Below are positions 26,581 to 41,300 of a DNA stretch of 64,000 nucleotides, one piece after another. Under the pieces are notes generated by a model. That model saw nothing but the letters and a program-made list of their open reading frames with translations, made no database searches and had not been told where the DNA came from. The position numbers and the translations under genes are program-made. The stretch spans positions 8,137,501 through 8,201,500 of the forward strand of contig OU612074.1 in assembly GCA_914767715.1 (NCBI GenBank). Reading direction: 5' to 3'. Each line of letters opens with the position of its first letter. Position 1 is the stretch's first letter. This DNA is from Membranipora membranacea (taxonomy: Eukaryota; Bryozoa; Gymnolaemata; Cheilostomatida; Membraniporidae).

Positions 26581-29500
26581 GTGGCTAATTAAGCTGACTT
26601 TAAATTTTCAAAAATATACCAAGGGTGGGTATCATGGTTTTTTTTCGCTCGGGTCAAAGAATAGATCTGCTTCCAACCTACCTCATAAGGAGGAGCAACT
26701 CCTGCATGTCTCAAATCTGAAATCCGTTTGGCTCTGTGGGTCTCCGTTCTCCGTCAGCGCCAACTTTAACGACGTCCACTTTCACACTAAAAAAACATGC
26801 CAAACGGCAGCAGTAAAAAATTAAATCTCTGTCGCAATCATACCTAACTCCGACCAGTTCAAGCCCCCAAGGACCTTATATAAAATCCAGAATATGGAGA
26901 TCCTCGGATAACCTGGTGGCTAATTAAGCTGACTTTAAATTTTCAAAAATATACCAAGGGTGGGTATCATGGTTTTTTTTCGCTCGGGTCAAAAAATAGA
27001 TCTGCTTCCAACCTACCTCATAAGGAGGAGCAACTCCTGCATGTCTCAAATCTGAAATCCGTTTGGCTCTGTGGGTCTCCGTTCTCCGTCAGCGCCAACT
27101 TTAACGACGTCCACTTTCACACTAAAAAAACATGCCAAACGGCAGCAGTAAAAAATTAAATCTCTGTCGCAATCATACCTAACTCCGACCAGTTCAAGCC
27201 CCCAAGGACCTTATTTAAAATCCAGAATATGGAGATCCTCGGATAACCTGGTGGCTAATTAAGCTGACTTTAAATTTTCAAAAATATACCAAGGGTGGGT
27301 ATCATGGTTTTTTTTCGCTCGGGTCAAAAAATAGATCTGCTTCCAACCTACCTCATAAGGAGGAGCAACTCCTGCATGTCTCAAATCTGAAATCCGTTTG
27401 GCTCTGTGGGTCTCCGTTCTCCGTCAGCGCCAACTTTAACGACGTCCACTTTCACACTAAAAAAACATGCCAAACGGCAGCAGTAAAAAATTAAATCTCT
27501 GTCGCAATCATACCTAACTCCGACCAGTTCAAGCCCCCAAGGACCTTATTCAAAATCCAGAATATGGAGATCCTCGGATAACCTGGTGGCTAATTAAGCT
27601 GACTTTAAATTTTCAAAAATATACCAAGGGTGGGTATCATGGTTTTTTTTCGCTCGGGTCAAAAAATAGATCTGCTTCCAACCTACCTCATAAGGAGGAG
27701 CAACTCCTGCATGTCTCAAATCTGAAATCCGTTTGGCTCTGTGGGTCTCCGTTCTCCGTCAGCGCCAACTTTAACGACGTCCACTTTCACACTAAAAAAA
27801 CATGCCAAACGGCAGCAGTAAAAAATTAAATCTCTGTCGCAATCATACCTAACTCCGACCAGTTCAAGCCCCCAAGGACCTTATTTAAAATCCAGAATAT
27901 GGAGATCCTCGGATAACCTGGTGGCTAATTAAGCTGACTTTAAATTTTCAAAAATATACCAAGGGTGGGTATCATGGTTTTTTTTCGCTCGGGTCAAAAA
28001 ATAGATCTGCTTCCAACCTACCTCATAAGGAGGAGCAACTCCTGCATGTCTCAAATCTGAAATCCGTTTGGCTCTGTGGGTCTCCGTTCTCCGTCAGCGC
28101 CAACTTTAACGACGTCCACTTTCACACTAAAAAAACATGCCAAACGGCAGCAGTAAAAAATTAAATCTCTGTCGCAATCATACCTAACTCCGACCAGTTC
28201 AAGCCCCCAAGGACCTTATTTAAAATCCAGAATATGGAGATCCTCGGATAACCTGGTGGCTAATTAAGCTGACTTTAAATTTTCAAAAATATACCAAGGG
28301 TGGGTATCATGGTTTTTTTTCGCTCGGGTCAAAAAATAGATCTGCTTCCAACCTACCTCATAAGGAGGAGCAACTCCTGCATGTCTCAAATCTGAAATCC
28401 GTTTGGCTCTGTGGGTCTCCGTTCTCCGTCAGCGCCAACTTTAACGACGTCCACTTTCACACTAAAAAAACATGCCAAACGGCAGCAGTAAAAAATTAAA
28501 TCTCTGTCGCAATCATACCTAACTCCGACCAGTTCAAGCCCCCGAGGACCTTATTTAAAATCCAGAATATGGAGATCCTCGGATAACCTGGTGGCGAATT
28601 AAGCTGACTTTAAATTTTCAAAAATATACCAAGGGTGGGTATCATGGTTTTTTTTCGCTCGGGTCGAAAAATAGATCTGCTTCCAACCTACCTCATAAGG
28701 AGGAGCAACTCCTGCATGTCTCAAATCTGAAATCCGTTTGGCTCTGTGGGTCTCCGTTCTCCGTCAGCGCCAACTTTAACGACGTCCACTTTCACACTAA
28801 AAAAACATGCCAAACGGCAGCAGTAAAAAATTAAATCTCTGTCGCAATCATACCTAACTCCGACCAGTTCAAGCCCCCAAGGACCTTATTTAAAATCCAG
28901 AATATGGAGATCCTCGGATAACCTGGTGGCTAATTAAGCTGACTTTAAATTTTCAAAAATATACCAAGGGTGGGTATCATGGTTTTTTTTCGCTCGGGTC
29001 AAAAAATAGATCTGCTTCCAACCTACCTCATAAGGAGGAGCAACTCCTGCATGTCTCAAATCTGAAATCCGTTTGGCTCTGTGGGTCTCCGTTCTCCGTC
29101 AGCGCCAACTTTAACGACGTCCACTTTCACACTAAAAAAACATGCCAAACGGCAGCAGTAAAAAATTAAATCTCTGTCGCAATCATACCTAACTCCGACC
29201 AGTTCAAGCCCCCAAGGACCTTATTTAAAATCCAGAATATGGAGATCCTCGGATAACCTGGTGGCTAATTAAGCTGACTTTAAATTTTCAAAAATATACC
29301 AAGGGTGGGTATCATGGTTTTTTTTCGCTCGGGTCAAAAAATAGATCTGCTTTTAACCTACCTCATAAGGAGGAGCAACTCCTGCATGTCTCAAATCTGA
29401 AATCCGTTTGGCTCTGTGGGTCTCCGTTCTCCGTCAGCGCCAACTTTAACGACGTCCACTTTCACACTAAAAAAACATGCCAAACGGCAGCAGTAAAAAA

Positions 29501-32500
29501 TTAAATCTCTGTCGCAATCATACCTAACTCCGACCAGTTCAAGCCCCCAAGGACCTTATTTAAAATCCAGAATATGGAGATCCTCGGATAACCTGGTGGC
29601 TAATTAAGCTGACATTAAATTTTCAAAAATATACCAAGGGTGGGTATCATGGGTTTTTTTCGCTCGGGTCAAAAAATAGATCTGCTTCCAACCTACCTCA
29701 TAAGGAGGAGCAACTCCTGCATGTCTCAAATCTGAAATCCGTTTGGCTCTGTGGGTCTCCGTTCTCCGTCAGCGCCAACTTTAACGACGTCCACTTTCAC
29801 ACTAAAAAAACATGCCAAACGGCAGCAGTAAAAAATTAAATCTCTGTCGCAATCATACCTAACTCCGACCAGTTCAAGCCCCCAAGGACCTTATTTAAAA
29901 TCCAGAATATGGAGATCCTCGGATAAACTGGTGGCTAATTAAGCTGACTTTAAATTTTCAAAAATATACCAAGGGTGGGTATCATGGTTTTTTTTCGCTC
30001 GGGTCAAAAAATAGATCTGCTTCCAACCTACCTCATAAGGAGGAGCAACTCCTGCATGTCTCAAATCTGAAATCCGTTTGGCTCTGTGGGTCTCCGTTCT
30101 CCGTCAGCGCCAACTTTAACGACGTCCACTTTCACACTAAAAAAACATGCCAAACGGCAGCAGTAAAAAATTAAATCTCTGTCGCAATCATACCTAACTC
30201 CGACCAGTTCAAGCCCCCGAGGACCTTATTTAAAATCCAGAATATGGAGATCCTCGGATAACCTGGTGGCTAATTAAGCTGACTTTAAATTTTCAAAAAT
30301 ATACCAAGGGTGGGTATCATGGTTTTTTTTCGCTCGGGTCAAAAAATAGATCTGCTTCCAACCTACCTCATAAGGAGGAGCAACTCCTGCATGTCTCAAA
30401 TCTGAAATCCGTTTGGCTCTGTGGGTCTCCGTTCTCCGTCAGCGCCAACTTTAACGACGTCCACTTTCACACTAAAAAAACATGCCAAACGGCAGCAGTA
30501 AAAAATTAAATCTCTGTCGCAATCATACCTAACTCCGACCAGTTCAAGCCCCCAAGGACCTTATTTAAAATCCAGAATATGGAGATCCTCGGATAACCTG
30601 GTGGCTAATTAAGCTGACTTTAAATTTTCAAAAATATACCAAGGGTGGGTATCATGGTATTTTTTCGCTCGGGTCAAAAAATAGATCTGCTTCCAACCTA
30701 CCTCATAAGGAGGAGCAACTCCTGCATGTCTCAAATCTGAAATCCGTTTGGCTCTGTGGGTCTCCGTTCTCCGTCAGCGCCAACTTTAACGACGTCCACT
30801 TTCACACTAAAAAAACATGCCAAACGGCAGCAGTTAAAAATTAAATCTCTGTCGCAATCATACCTAACTCCGACCAGTTCAAGCCCCCAAGGACCTTATT
30901 TAAAATCCAGAATATGGAGATCCTCGGATAACCTGGTGGCTAATTAAGCTGACTTTAAATTTTCAAAAATATACCAAGGGTGGGTATCATGGTTTTTTTT
31001 CGCTCGGGTCAAAAAATAGATCTGCTTCCAACCTACCTCATAAGGAGGAGCAACTCCTGCATGTCTCAAATCTGAAATCCGTTTGGCTCTGTGGGTCTCC
31101 GTTCTCCGTCAGCGCCAACTTTAACGACGTCCACTTTCACACTAAAAAAACATGCCAAACGGCAGCAGTTAAAAATTAAATCTCTGTCGCAATCATACCT
31201 AACTCCGACCAGTTCAAGCCCCCAAGGACCTTATTTAAAATCCAGAATATGGAGATCCTCGGATAACCTGGTGGCTAATTAAGCTGACTTTAAATTTTCA
31301 AAAATATATCAAGGGTGGGTATCATGGTTTTTTTTCGCTCGGGTCAAAAAATAGATCTGCTTCCAACCTACCTCATAAGGAGGAGCAACTCCTGCATGTC
31401 TCAAATCTGAAATCCGTTTGGCTTTGTGGGTCTCCGTTCTCCGTCAGCGCCAACTTTAACGACGTCCACTTTCACACTAAAAAAACATGCCAAACGGCAG
31501 CAGTAAAAAATTAAATCTCTGTCGCAATCATACCTAACTCCGACCAGTTCAAGCCCCCAAGGACCTTATTTAAAATCCAGAATATGGAGATCCTCGGATA
31601 ACCTGGTGGCTAATTAAGCTGACTTTAAATTTTCAAAAATATACCAAGGGTGGGTATCATGGTTTTTTTTCGCTCGGGTCAAAAAATAGATCTGCTTCCA
31701 ACCTACCTCATAAGGAGGAGCAACTCCTGCATGTCTCAAATCTGAAATCCGTTTGGCTCTGTGGGTCTCCGTTCTCCGTCAGCGCCAACATTAACGACGT
31801 CCACTTTCACACTAAAAAAACATGCCAAACGGCAGCAGTAAAAAATTAAATCTCTGTCGCAATCATACCTAACTCCGACCAGTTCAAGCCCCCAAGGACC
31901 TTATTTAAAATCCAGAATATGGAGATCCTCGGATAACCTGGTGGCTAATTAAGCTGACTTTAAATTTTCAAAAATATACCAAGGGTGGGTATCATGGTTT
32001 TTTTTCGCTCGGGTCAAAAAATAGATCTGCTTCCAACCTACCTCATAAGGAGGAGCAACTCCTGCATGTCTCAAATCTGAAATCCGTTTGGCTCTGTGGG
32101 TCTCCGTTCTCCGTCAGCGCCAACTTTAACGACGTCCACTTTCACACTAAAAAAACATGCCAAACGGCAGCAGTAAAAAATTAAATCTCTGTCGCAATCA
32201 TACCTAACTCCGACCAGTTCAAGCCCCCAAGGACCTTATTAAAAATCCAGAATATGGAGATCCTCGGATAACCTGGTGGCTAATTAAGCTGACTTTAAAT
32301 TTTCAAAAATATACCAAGGGTGGGTATCATGGTTTTTTTTCGCTCGGGTCAAAAAATAGATCTGCTTCCAACCTACCTCATAAGGAGGAGCAACTCCTGC
32401 ATGTCTCAAATCTGAAATCCGTTTGGCTCTGTGGGTCTCCGTTCTCCGTCAGCGCCAACTTTAACGACGTCCACTTTCACACTAAAAAAACATGCCAAAC

Positions 32501-35300
32501 GGCAGCAGTAAAAGATTGAATCTCTGTCGCAATCATACCTAACTCCGACCAGTTCAAGCCCCCAAGGACCTTATTCAAAATCCAGAATATGGAGATCCTC
32601 GGATAACCTGGTGGCTAATTAAGCTGACTTTAAATTTTCAAAAATATACCAAGGGTGGGTATCATGGTTTTTTTTCGCTCGGGTCAAAAAATAGATCTGC
32701 TTCCAACCTACCTCATAAGGAGGAGCAACTCCTGCATGTCTCAAATCTGAAATCCGTTTGGCTCTGTGGGTCTCCGTTCTCCGTCAGCGCCAACTTTAAC
32801 GACGTCCACTTTCACACTAAAAAAACATGCCAAACGGCAGCAGTAAAAAATTAAATCTCTGTCGCAATCATACCTAACTCCGACCAGTTCAAGCCCCCAA
32901 GGACCTTATTTAAAATCCAGAATATGGAGATCCTCGGATAACCTGGTGGCTAATTAAGCTGACTTTAAATTTTCAAAAATATACCAAGGGTGGGTATCAT
33001 GGTTTTTTTTCGCTCGGGTCAAAAAATAGATCTGCTTCCAACCTACCTCATAAGGAGGAGCAACTCCTGCATGTCTCAAATCTGAAATCCGTTTGGCTCT
33101 GTGGGTCTCCGTTCTCCGTCAGCGCCAACTTTAACGACGTCCACTTTCACACTAAAAAAACATGCCAAACGGCAGCAGTAAAAAATTAAATCTCTGTCGC
33201 AATCATACCTAACTCCGACCAGTTCAAGCCCCCAAGGACCTTATTTAAAATCCAGAATATGGAGATCCTCGGATAACCTGGTGGCTAATTAAGCTGACTT
33301 TAAATTTTCAAAAATATACCAAGGGTGGGTATCATGGTTTTTTTTCGCTCGGGTCAAAAAATAGATCTGCTTCCAACCTACCTCATAAGGAGGAGCAACT
33401 CCTGCATGTCTCAAATCTGAAATCCGTTTGGCTCTGTGGGTCTCCGTTCTCCGTCAGCGCCAACTTTAACGACGTCCACTTTCACACTAAAAAAACATGC
33501 CAAACGGCAGCAGTAAAAAATTAAATCTCTGTCGCAATCATACCTAACTCCGACCAGTTCAAGCCCCCAAGGACCTTATTTAAAATCCAGAATATGGAGA
33601 TCCTCGGATAACCTGGTGGCCAATTAAGCTGACTTTAAATTTTCAAAAATATACCAAGGGTGGGTATCATGGTTTTTTTTCGCTCGGGTCAAAAAATAGA
33701 TCTGCTTCCAACCTACCTCATAAGGAGGAGCAACTCCTGCCTGTCTCAAATCTGAAATCCGTTTGGCTCTGTGGGTCTCCGTTCTCCGTCAGCGCCAACT
33801 TTAACGACGTCCACTTTCACACTAAAAAAACATGCCAAACGGCAGCAGTAAAAAATTAAATCTCTGTCGCAATCATACCTAACTCCGACCAGTTCAAGCC
33901 CCCAAGGACCTTATTTAAAATCCAGAATATGGAGATCCTCGGATAACCTGGTGGCTAATTAAGCTGACTTTAAATTTTCAAAAATATACCAAGGGTGGGT
34001 ATCATGGTTTTTTTTCGCTCGGGTCAAAAAATAGATCTGCTTCCAACCTACCTCATAAGGAGGAGCAACTCCTGCATGTCTCAAATCTGAAATCCGTTTG
34101 GCTCTGTGGGTCTCCGTTCTCCGTCAGCGCCAACTTTAACGACGTCCACTTTCACACTAAAAAAACATGCCAAACGGCAGCAGTAAAAAATTAAATCTCT
34201 GTCGCAATCATACCTAACTCCGACCAGTTCAAGCCCCCAAGGACCTTATTTAAAATCCAGAATATGGAGATCCTCGGATAACCTGGTGGCTAATTAAGCT
34301 GACTTTAAATTTTCAAAAATATACCAAGGGTGGGTATCATGGTTTTTTTTTGCTCGGGTCAAAAAATAGATCTGCTTCCAACCTACCTCATAAGGAGGAG
34401 CAACTCCTGCATGTCTCAAATCTGAAATCCGTTTGGCTCTGTGGGTCTCCGTTCTCCGTCAGCGCCAACTTTAACGACGTCCACTTTCACACTAAAAAAA
34501 CATGCCAAACGGCAGCAGTAAAAAATTAAATCTCTGTCGCAATCATACCTAACTCCGACCAGTTCAAGCCCCCAAGGACCTTATTTAAAATCCAGAATAT
34601 GGAGATCCTCGGATAACCTGGTGGCTAATTAAGCTGACTTTAAATTTTCAAAAATATACCAAGGGTGGGTATCATGGTTTTTTTTCGCTCGGGTCAAAAA
34701 ATAGATCTGCTTCCAACCTACCTCATAAGGAGGAGCAACTCCTGCATGTCTCAAATCTGAAATCCGTTTGGCTCTGTGGGTCTCCGTTCTCCGTCAGCGC
34801 CAACTTTAACGACGTCCACTTTCACACTAAAAAAACATGCCAAACGGCAGCAGTAAAAAATTAAATCTCTGTCGCAATCATACCTAACTCCGACCAGTTC
34901 AAGCCCCCAAGGACCTTATTTAAAATCCAGAATATGGAGATCCTCGGATAACCTGGTGGCTAATTAAGCTGACTTTAAATTTTCAAAAATATACCAAGGG
35001 TGGGTATCATGGTTTTTTTTCGCTCGGTCAAAAAATAGATCTGCTTCCAACCTACCTCATAAGGAGGAGCAACTCCTGCATGTCTCAAATCTGAAATTCG
35101 TTTGGCTCTGTGGGTCTCCGTTCTCCGTCAGCGCCAACTTTAACGACGTCCACTTTCACACTAAAAAAACATGCCAAACGGCAGCAGTAAAAAATTAAAT
35201 CTCTGTCGCAATCATACCTAACTCCGACCAGTTCAAGCCCCCAAGGACCTTATTTAAAATCCAGAATATGGAGATCCTCGGATAACCTGGTGGCTAATTA
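25700..35300 (+). repeat. Second large tandem duplication, copy 1 (~9.7 kb, ~29 monomers)
   Basis: Marker variants recur downstream at four whole-monomer offsets. At 9,714 bp: AATCGTACC at 25,831, TTGAAATCC at 26,210, CTCCAACC at 26,513 and GTCAAAGAATAG near 26,653. At 10,049 bp: TTCAAAATCC at 27,549. At 9,044 bp: CTGCTTTTAACC at 29,347, GACATTAAAT at 29,611, GGATAAACTGG near 29,921, GGTATTTTTTCG near 30,656, GCAGTTAAAAA near 30,832 and 31,167, CAACATTAACG near 31,786 and GCCTGTCTC near 33,739. At 9,379 bp: a GCTCGGTCA G-deletion at 35,022 and AAATTCG near 35,094. Edges are known only to within a monomer. Confidence 0.85.
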
Positions 35301-38300
35301 AGCTGACTTTAAATTTTCAAAAATATACCAAGGGTGGGTATCATGGTTTTTTTTCGCTCGGGTCAAAAAATAGATCTGCTTCCAACCTACCTCATAAGGA
35401 GGAGCAACTCCTGCATGTCTCAAATCTGAAATCCGTTTGGCTCTGTGGGTCTCCGTTCTCCGTCAGCGCCAACTTTAACGACGTCCACTTTCACACTAAA
35501 AAAACATGCCAAACGGCAGCAGTAAAAAATTAAATCTCTGTCGCAATCGTACCTAACTCCGACCAGTTCAAGCCCCCAAGGACCTTATTTAAAATCCAGA
35601 ATATGGAGATCCTCGGATAACCTGGTGGCTAATTAAGCTGACTTTAAATTTTCAAAAATATACCAAGGGTGGGTATCATGGTTTTTTTTCGCTCGGGTCA
35701 AAAAATAGATCTGCTTCCAACCTACCTCATAAGGAGGAGCAACTCCTGCATGTCTCAAATCTGAAATCCGTTTGGCTCTGTGGGTCTCCGTTCTCCGTCA
35801 GCGCCAACTTTAACGACGTCCACTTTCACACTAAAAAAACATGCCAAACGGCAGCAGTAAAAAATTAAATCTCTGTCGCAATCATACCTAACTCCGACCA
35901 GTTCAAGCCCCCAAGGACCTTATTTGAAATCCAGAATATGGAGATCCTCGGATAACCTGGTGGCCAATTAAGCTGACTTTAAATTTTCAAAAATATACCA
36001 AGGGTGGGTATCATGGTTTTTTTTCGCTCGGGTCAAAAAATAGATCTGCTTCCAACCTACCTCATAAGGAGGAGCAACTCCTGCATGTCTCAAATCTGAA
36101 ATCCGTTTGGCTCTGTGGGTCTCCGTTCTCCGTCAGCGCCAACTTTAACGACGTCCACTTTCACACTAAAAAAACATGCCAAACGGCAGCAGTAAAAAAT
36201 TAAATCTCTGTCGCAATCATACCTAACTCCAACCAGTTCAAGCCCCCAAGGACCTTATTCAAAATCCAGAATATGGAGATCCTCGGATAACCTGGTGGCT
36301 AATTAAGCTGACTTTAAATTTTCAAAAATATACCAAGGGTGGGTATCATGGTTTTTTTTCGCTCGGGTCAAAGAATAGATCTGCTTCCAACCTACCTCAT
36401 AAGGAGGAGCAACTCCTGCATGTCTCAAATCTGAAATCCGTTTGGCTCTGTGGGTCTCCGTTCTCCGTCAGCGCCAACTTTAACGACGTCCACTTTCACA
36501 CTAAAAAAACATGCCAAACGGCAGCAGTAAAAAATTAAATCTCTGTCGCAATCATACCTAACTCCGACCAGTTCAAGCCCCCAAGGACCTTATTTAAAAT
36601 CCAGAATATGGAGATCCTCGGATAACCTGGTGGCTAATTAAGCTGACTTTAAATTTTCAAAAATATACCAAGGGTGGGTATCATGGTTTTTTTTCGCTCG
36701 GGTCAAAAAATAGATCTGCTTCCAACCTACCTCATAAGGAGGAGCAACTCCTGCATGTCTCAAATCTGAAATCCGTTTGGCTCTGTGGGTCTCCGTTCTC
36801 CGTCAGCGCCAACTTTAACGACGTCCACTTTCACACTAAAAAAACATGCCAAACGGCAGCAGTAAAAAATTAAATCTCTGTCGCAATCATACCTAACTCC
36901 GACCAGTTCAAGCCCCCAAGGACCTTATTTAAAATCCAGAATATGGAGATCCTCGGATAACCTGGTGGCTAATTAAGCTGACTTTAAATTTTCAAAAATA
37001 TACCAAGGGTGGGTATCATGGTTTTTTTTCGCTCGGGTCAAAAAATAGATCTGCTTCCAACCTACCTCATAAGGAGGAGCAACTCCTGCATGTCTCAAAT
37101 CTGAAATCCGTTTGGCTCTGTGGGTCTCCGTTCTCCGTCAGCGCCAACTTTAACGACGTCCACTTTCACACTAAAAAAACATGCCAAACGGCAGCAGTAA
37201 AAAATTAAATCTCTGTCGCAATCATACCTAACTCCGACCAGTTCAAGCCCCAAAGGACCTTATTTAAAATCCAGAATATGGAGATCCTCGGATAACCTGG
37301 TGGCTAATTAAGCTGACTTTAAATTTTCAAAAATATGCCAAGGGTGGGTATCATGGTTTTTTTTCGCTCGGGTCAAAAAATAGATCTGCTTCCAACCTAC
37401 CTCATAAGGAGGAGCAACTCCTGCATGTCTCAAATCTGAAATCCGTTTGGCTCTGTGGGTCTCCGTTCTCCGTCAGCGCCAACTTTAACGACGTCCACTT
37501 TCACACTAAAAAAACATGCCAAACGGCAGCAGTAAAAAATTAAATCTCTGTCGCAATCATACCTAACTCCGACCAGTTCAAGCCCCCAAGGACCTTATTC
37601 AAAATCCAGAATATGGAGATCCTCGGATAACCTGGTGGCTAATTAAGCTGACTTTAAATTTTCAAAAATATACCAAGGGTGGGTATCATGGTTTTTTTTC
37701 GCTCGGGTCAAAAAATAGATCTGCTTCCAACCTACCTCATAAGGAGGAGCAACTCCTGCATGTCTCAAATCTGAAATCCGTTTGGCTCTGTGGGTCTCCG
37801 TTCTCCGTCAGCGCCAACTTTAACGACGTCCACTTTCACACTAAAAAAACATGCCAAACGGCAGCAGTAAAAAATTAAATCTCTGTCGCAATCATACCTA
37901 ACTCCGACCAGTTCAAGCCCCCAAGGACCTTATTTAAAATCCAGAATATGGAGATCCTCGGATAACCTGGTGGCTAATTAAGCTGACTTTAAATTTTCAA
38001 AAATATACCAAGGGTGGGTATCATGGTTTTTTTTCGCTCGGGTCAAAAAATAGATCTGCTTCCAACCTACCTCATAAGGAGGAGCAACTCCTGCATGTCT
38101 CAAATCTGAAATCCGTTTGGCTCTGTGGGTCTCCGTTCTCCGTCAGCGCCAACTTTAACGACGTCCACTTTCACACTAAAAAAACATGCCAAACGGCAGC
38201 AGTAAAAAATTAAATCTCTGTCGCAATCATACCTAACTCCGACCAGTTCAAGCCCCCAAGGACCTTATTTAAAATCCAGAATATGGAGATCCTCGGATAA

Positions 38301-41300
38301 CCTGGTGGCTAATTAAGCTGACTTTAAATTTTCAAAAATATACCAAGGGTGGGTATCATGGTTTTTTTTCGCTCGGGTCAAAAAATAGATCTGCTTTTAA
38401 CCTACCTCATAAGGAGGAGCAACTCCTGCATGTCTCAAATCTGAAATCCGTTTGGCTCTGTGGGTCTCCGTTCTCCGTCAGCGCCAACTTTAACGACGTC
38501 CACTTTCACACTAAAAAAACATGCCAAACGGCAGCAGTAAAAAATTAAATCTCTGTCGCAATCATACCTAACTCCGACCAGTTCAAGCCCCCAAGGACCT
38601 TATTTAAAATCCAGAATATGGAGATCCTCGGATAACCTGGTGGCTAATTAAGCTGACATTAAATTTTCAAAAATATACCAAGGGTGGGTATCATGGGTTT
38701 TTTTCGCTCGGGTCAAAAAATAGATCTGCTTCCAACCTACCTCATAAGGAGGAGCAACTCCTGCATGTCTCAAATCTGAAATCCGTTTGGCTCTGTGGGT
38801 CTCCGTTCTCCGTCAGCGCCAACTTTAACGACGTCCACTTTCACACTAAAAAAACATGCCAAACGGCAGCAGTAAAAAATTAAATCTCTGTCGCAATCAT
38901 ACCTAACTCCGACCAGTTCAAGCCCCCAAGGACCTTATTTAAAATCCAGAATATGGAGATCCTCGGATAAACTGGTGGCTAATTAAGCTGACTTTAAATT
39001 TTCAAAAATATACCAAGGGTGGGTATCATGGTTTTTTTTCGCTCGGGTCAAAAAATAGATATGCTTCCAACCTACCTCATAAGGAGGAGCAACTCCTGCA
39101 TGTCTCAAATCTGAAATCCGTTTGGCTCTGTGGGTCTCCGTTCTCCGTCAGCGCCAACTTTAACGACGTCCACTTTCACACTAAAAAAACATGCCAAACG
39201 GCAGCAGTAAAAAATTAAATCTCTGTCGCAATCATACCTAACTCCGACCAGTTCAAGCCCCCGAGGACCTTATTTAAAATCCAGAATATGGAGATCCTCG
39301 GATAACCTGGTGGCTAATTAAGCTGACTTTAAATTTTCAAAAATATACCAAGGGTGGGTATCATGGTTTTTTTTCGCTCGGGTCAAAAAATAGATCTGCT
39401 TCCAACCTACCTCATAAGGAGGAGCAACTCCTGCATGTCTCAAATCTGAAATCCGTTTGGCTCTGTGGGTCTCCGTTCTCCATCAGCGCCAACTTTAACG
39501 ACGTCCACTTTCACACTAAAAAAACATGCCAAACGGCAGCAGTAAAAAATTAAATCTCTGTCGCAATCATACCTAACTCCGACCAGTTCAAGCCCCCAAG
39601 GACCTTATTTAAAATCCAGAATATGGAGATCCTCGGATAACCTGGTGGCTAATTAAGCTGACTTTAAATTTTCAAAAATATACCAAGGGTGGGTGTCATG
39701 GTATTTTTTCGCTCGGGTCAAAAAATAGATCTGCTTCCAACCTACCTCATAAGGAGGAGCAACTCCTGCATGTCTCAAATCTGAAATCCGTTTGGCTCTG
39801 TGGGTCTCCGTTCTCCGTCAGCGCCAACTTTAACGACGTCCACTTTCACACTAAAAAAACATGCCAAACGGCAGCAGTTAAAAATTAAATCTCTGTCGCA
39901 ATCATACCTAACTCCGACCAGTTCAAGCCCCCAAGGACCTTATTTAAAATCCAGAATATGGAGATCCTCGGATAACCTGGTGGCTAATTAAGCTGACTTT
40001 AAATTTTCAAAAATATACCAAGGGTGGGTATCATGGTTTTTTTTCGCTCGGGTCAAAAAATAGATCTGCTTCCAACCTACCTCATAAGGAGGAGCAACTC
40101 CTGCATGTCTCAAATCTGAAATCCGTTTGGCTCTGTGGGTCTCCGTTCTCCGTCAGCGCCAACTTTAACGACGTCCACTTTCACACTAAAAAAACATGCC
40201 AAACGGCAGCAGTTAAAAATTAAATCTCTGTCGCAATCATACCTAACTCCGACCAGTTCAAGCCCCCAAGGACCTTATTTAAAATCCAGAATATGGAGAT
40301 CCTCGGATAACCTGGTGGCTAATTAAGCTGACTTTAAATTTTCAAAAATATACCAAGGGTGGGTATCATGGTTTTTTTTCGCTCGGGTCAAAAAATAGAT
40401 CTGCTTCCAACCTACCTCATAAGGAGGAGCAACTCCTGCATGTCTCAAATCTGAAATCCGTTTGGCTTTGTGGGTCTCCGTTCTCCGTCAGCGCCAACTT
40501 TAACGACGTCCACTTTCACACTAAAAAAACATGCCAAACGGCAGCAGTAAAAAATTAAATCTCTGTCGCAATCATACCTAACTCCGACCAGTTCAAGCCC
40601 CCAAGGACCTTATTTAAAATCCAGAATATATAGATCCTCGGATAACCTGGTGGCTAATTAAGCTGACTTTAAATTTTCAAAAATATACCAAGGGTGGGTA
40701 TCATGGTTTTTTTTCGCTCGGGTCAAAAAATAGATCTGCTTCCAACCTACCTCATAAGGAGGAGCAACTCCTGCATGTCTCAAATCTGAAATCCGTTTGG
40801 CTCTGTGGGTCTCCGTTCTCCGTCAGCGCCAACATTAACGACGTCCACTTTCACACTAAAAAAACATGCCAAACGGCAGCAGTAAAAAATTAAATCTCTG
40901 TCGCAATCATACCTAACTCCGACCAGTTCAAGCCCCCAAGGACCTTATTTAAAATCCAGAATATGGAGATCCTCGGATAACCTGGTGGCTAATTAAGCTG
41001 ACTTTAAATTTTCAAAAATATACCAAGGGTGGGTATCATGGTTTTTTTTCGCTCGGGTCAAAAAATAGATCTGCTTCCAACCTACCTCATAAGGAGGAGC
41101 AACTCCTGCATGTCTCAAATCTGAAATCCGTTTGGCTCTGTGGGTCTCCGTTCTCCGTCAGCGCCAACTTTAACGACGTCCACTTTCACACTAAAAAAAC
41201 ATGCCAAACGGCAGCAGTAAAAAATTAAATCTCTGTCGCAATCATACCTAACTCCGACCAGTTCAAGCCCCCAAGGACCTTATTTAAAATCCAGAATATG

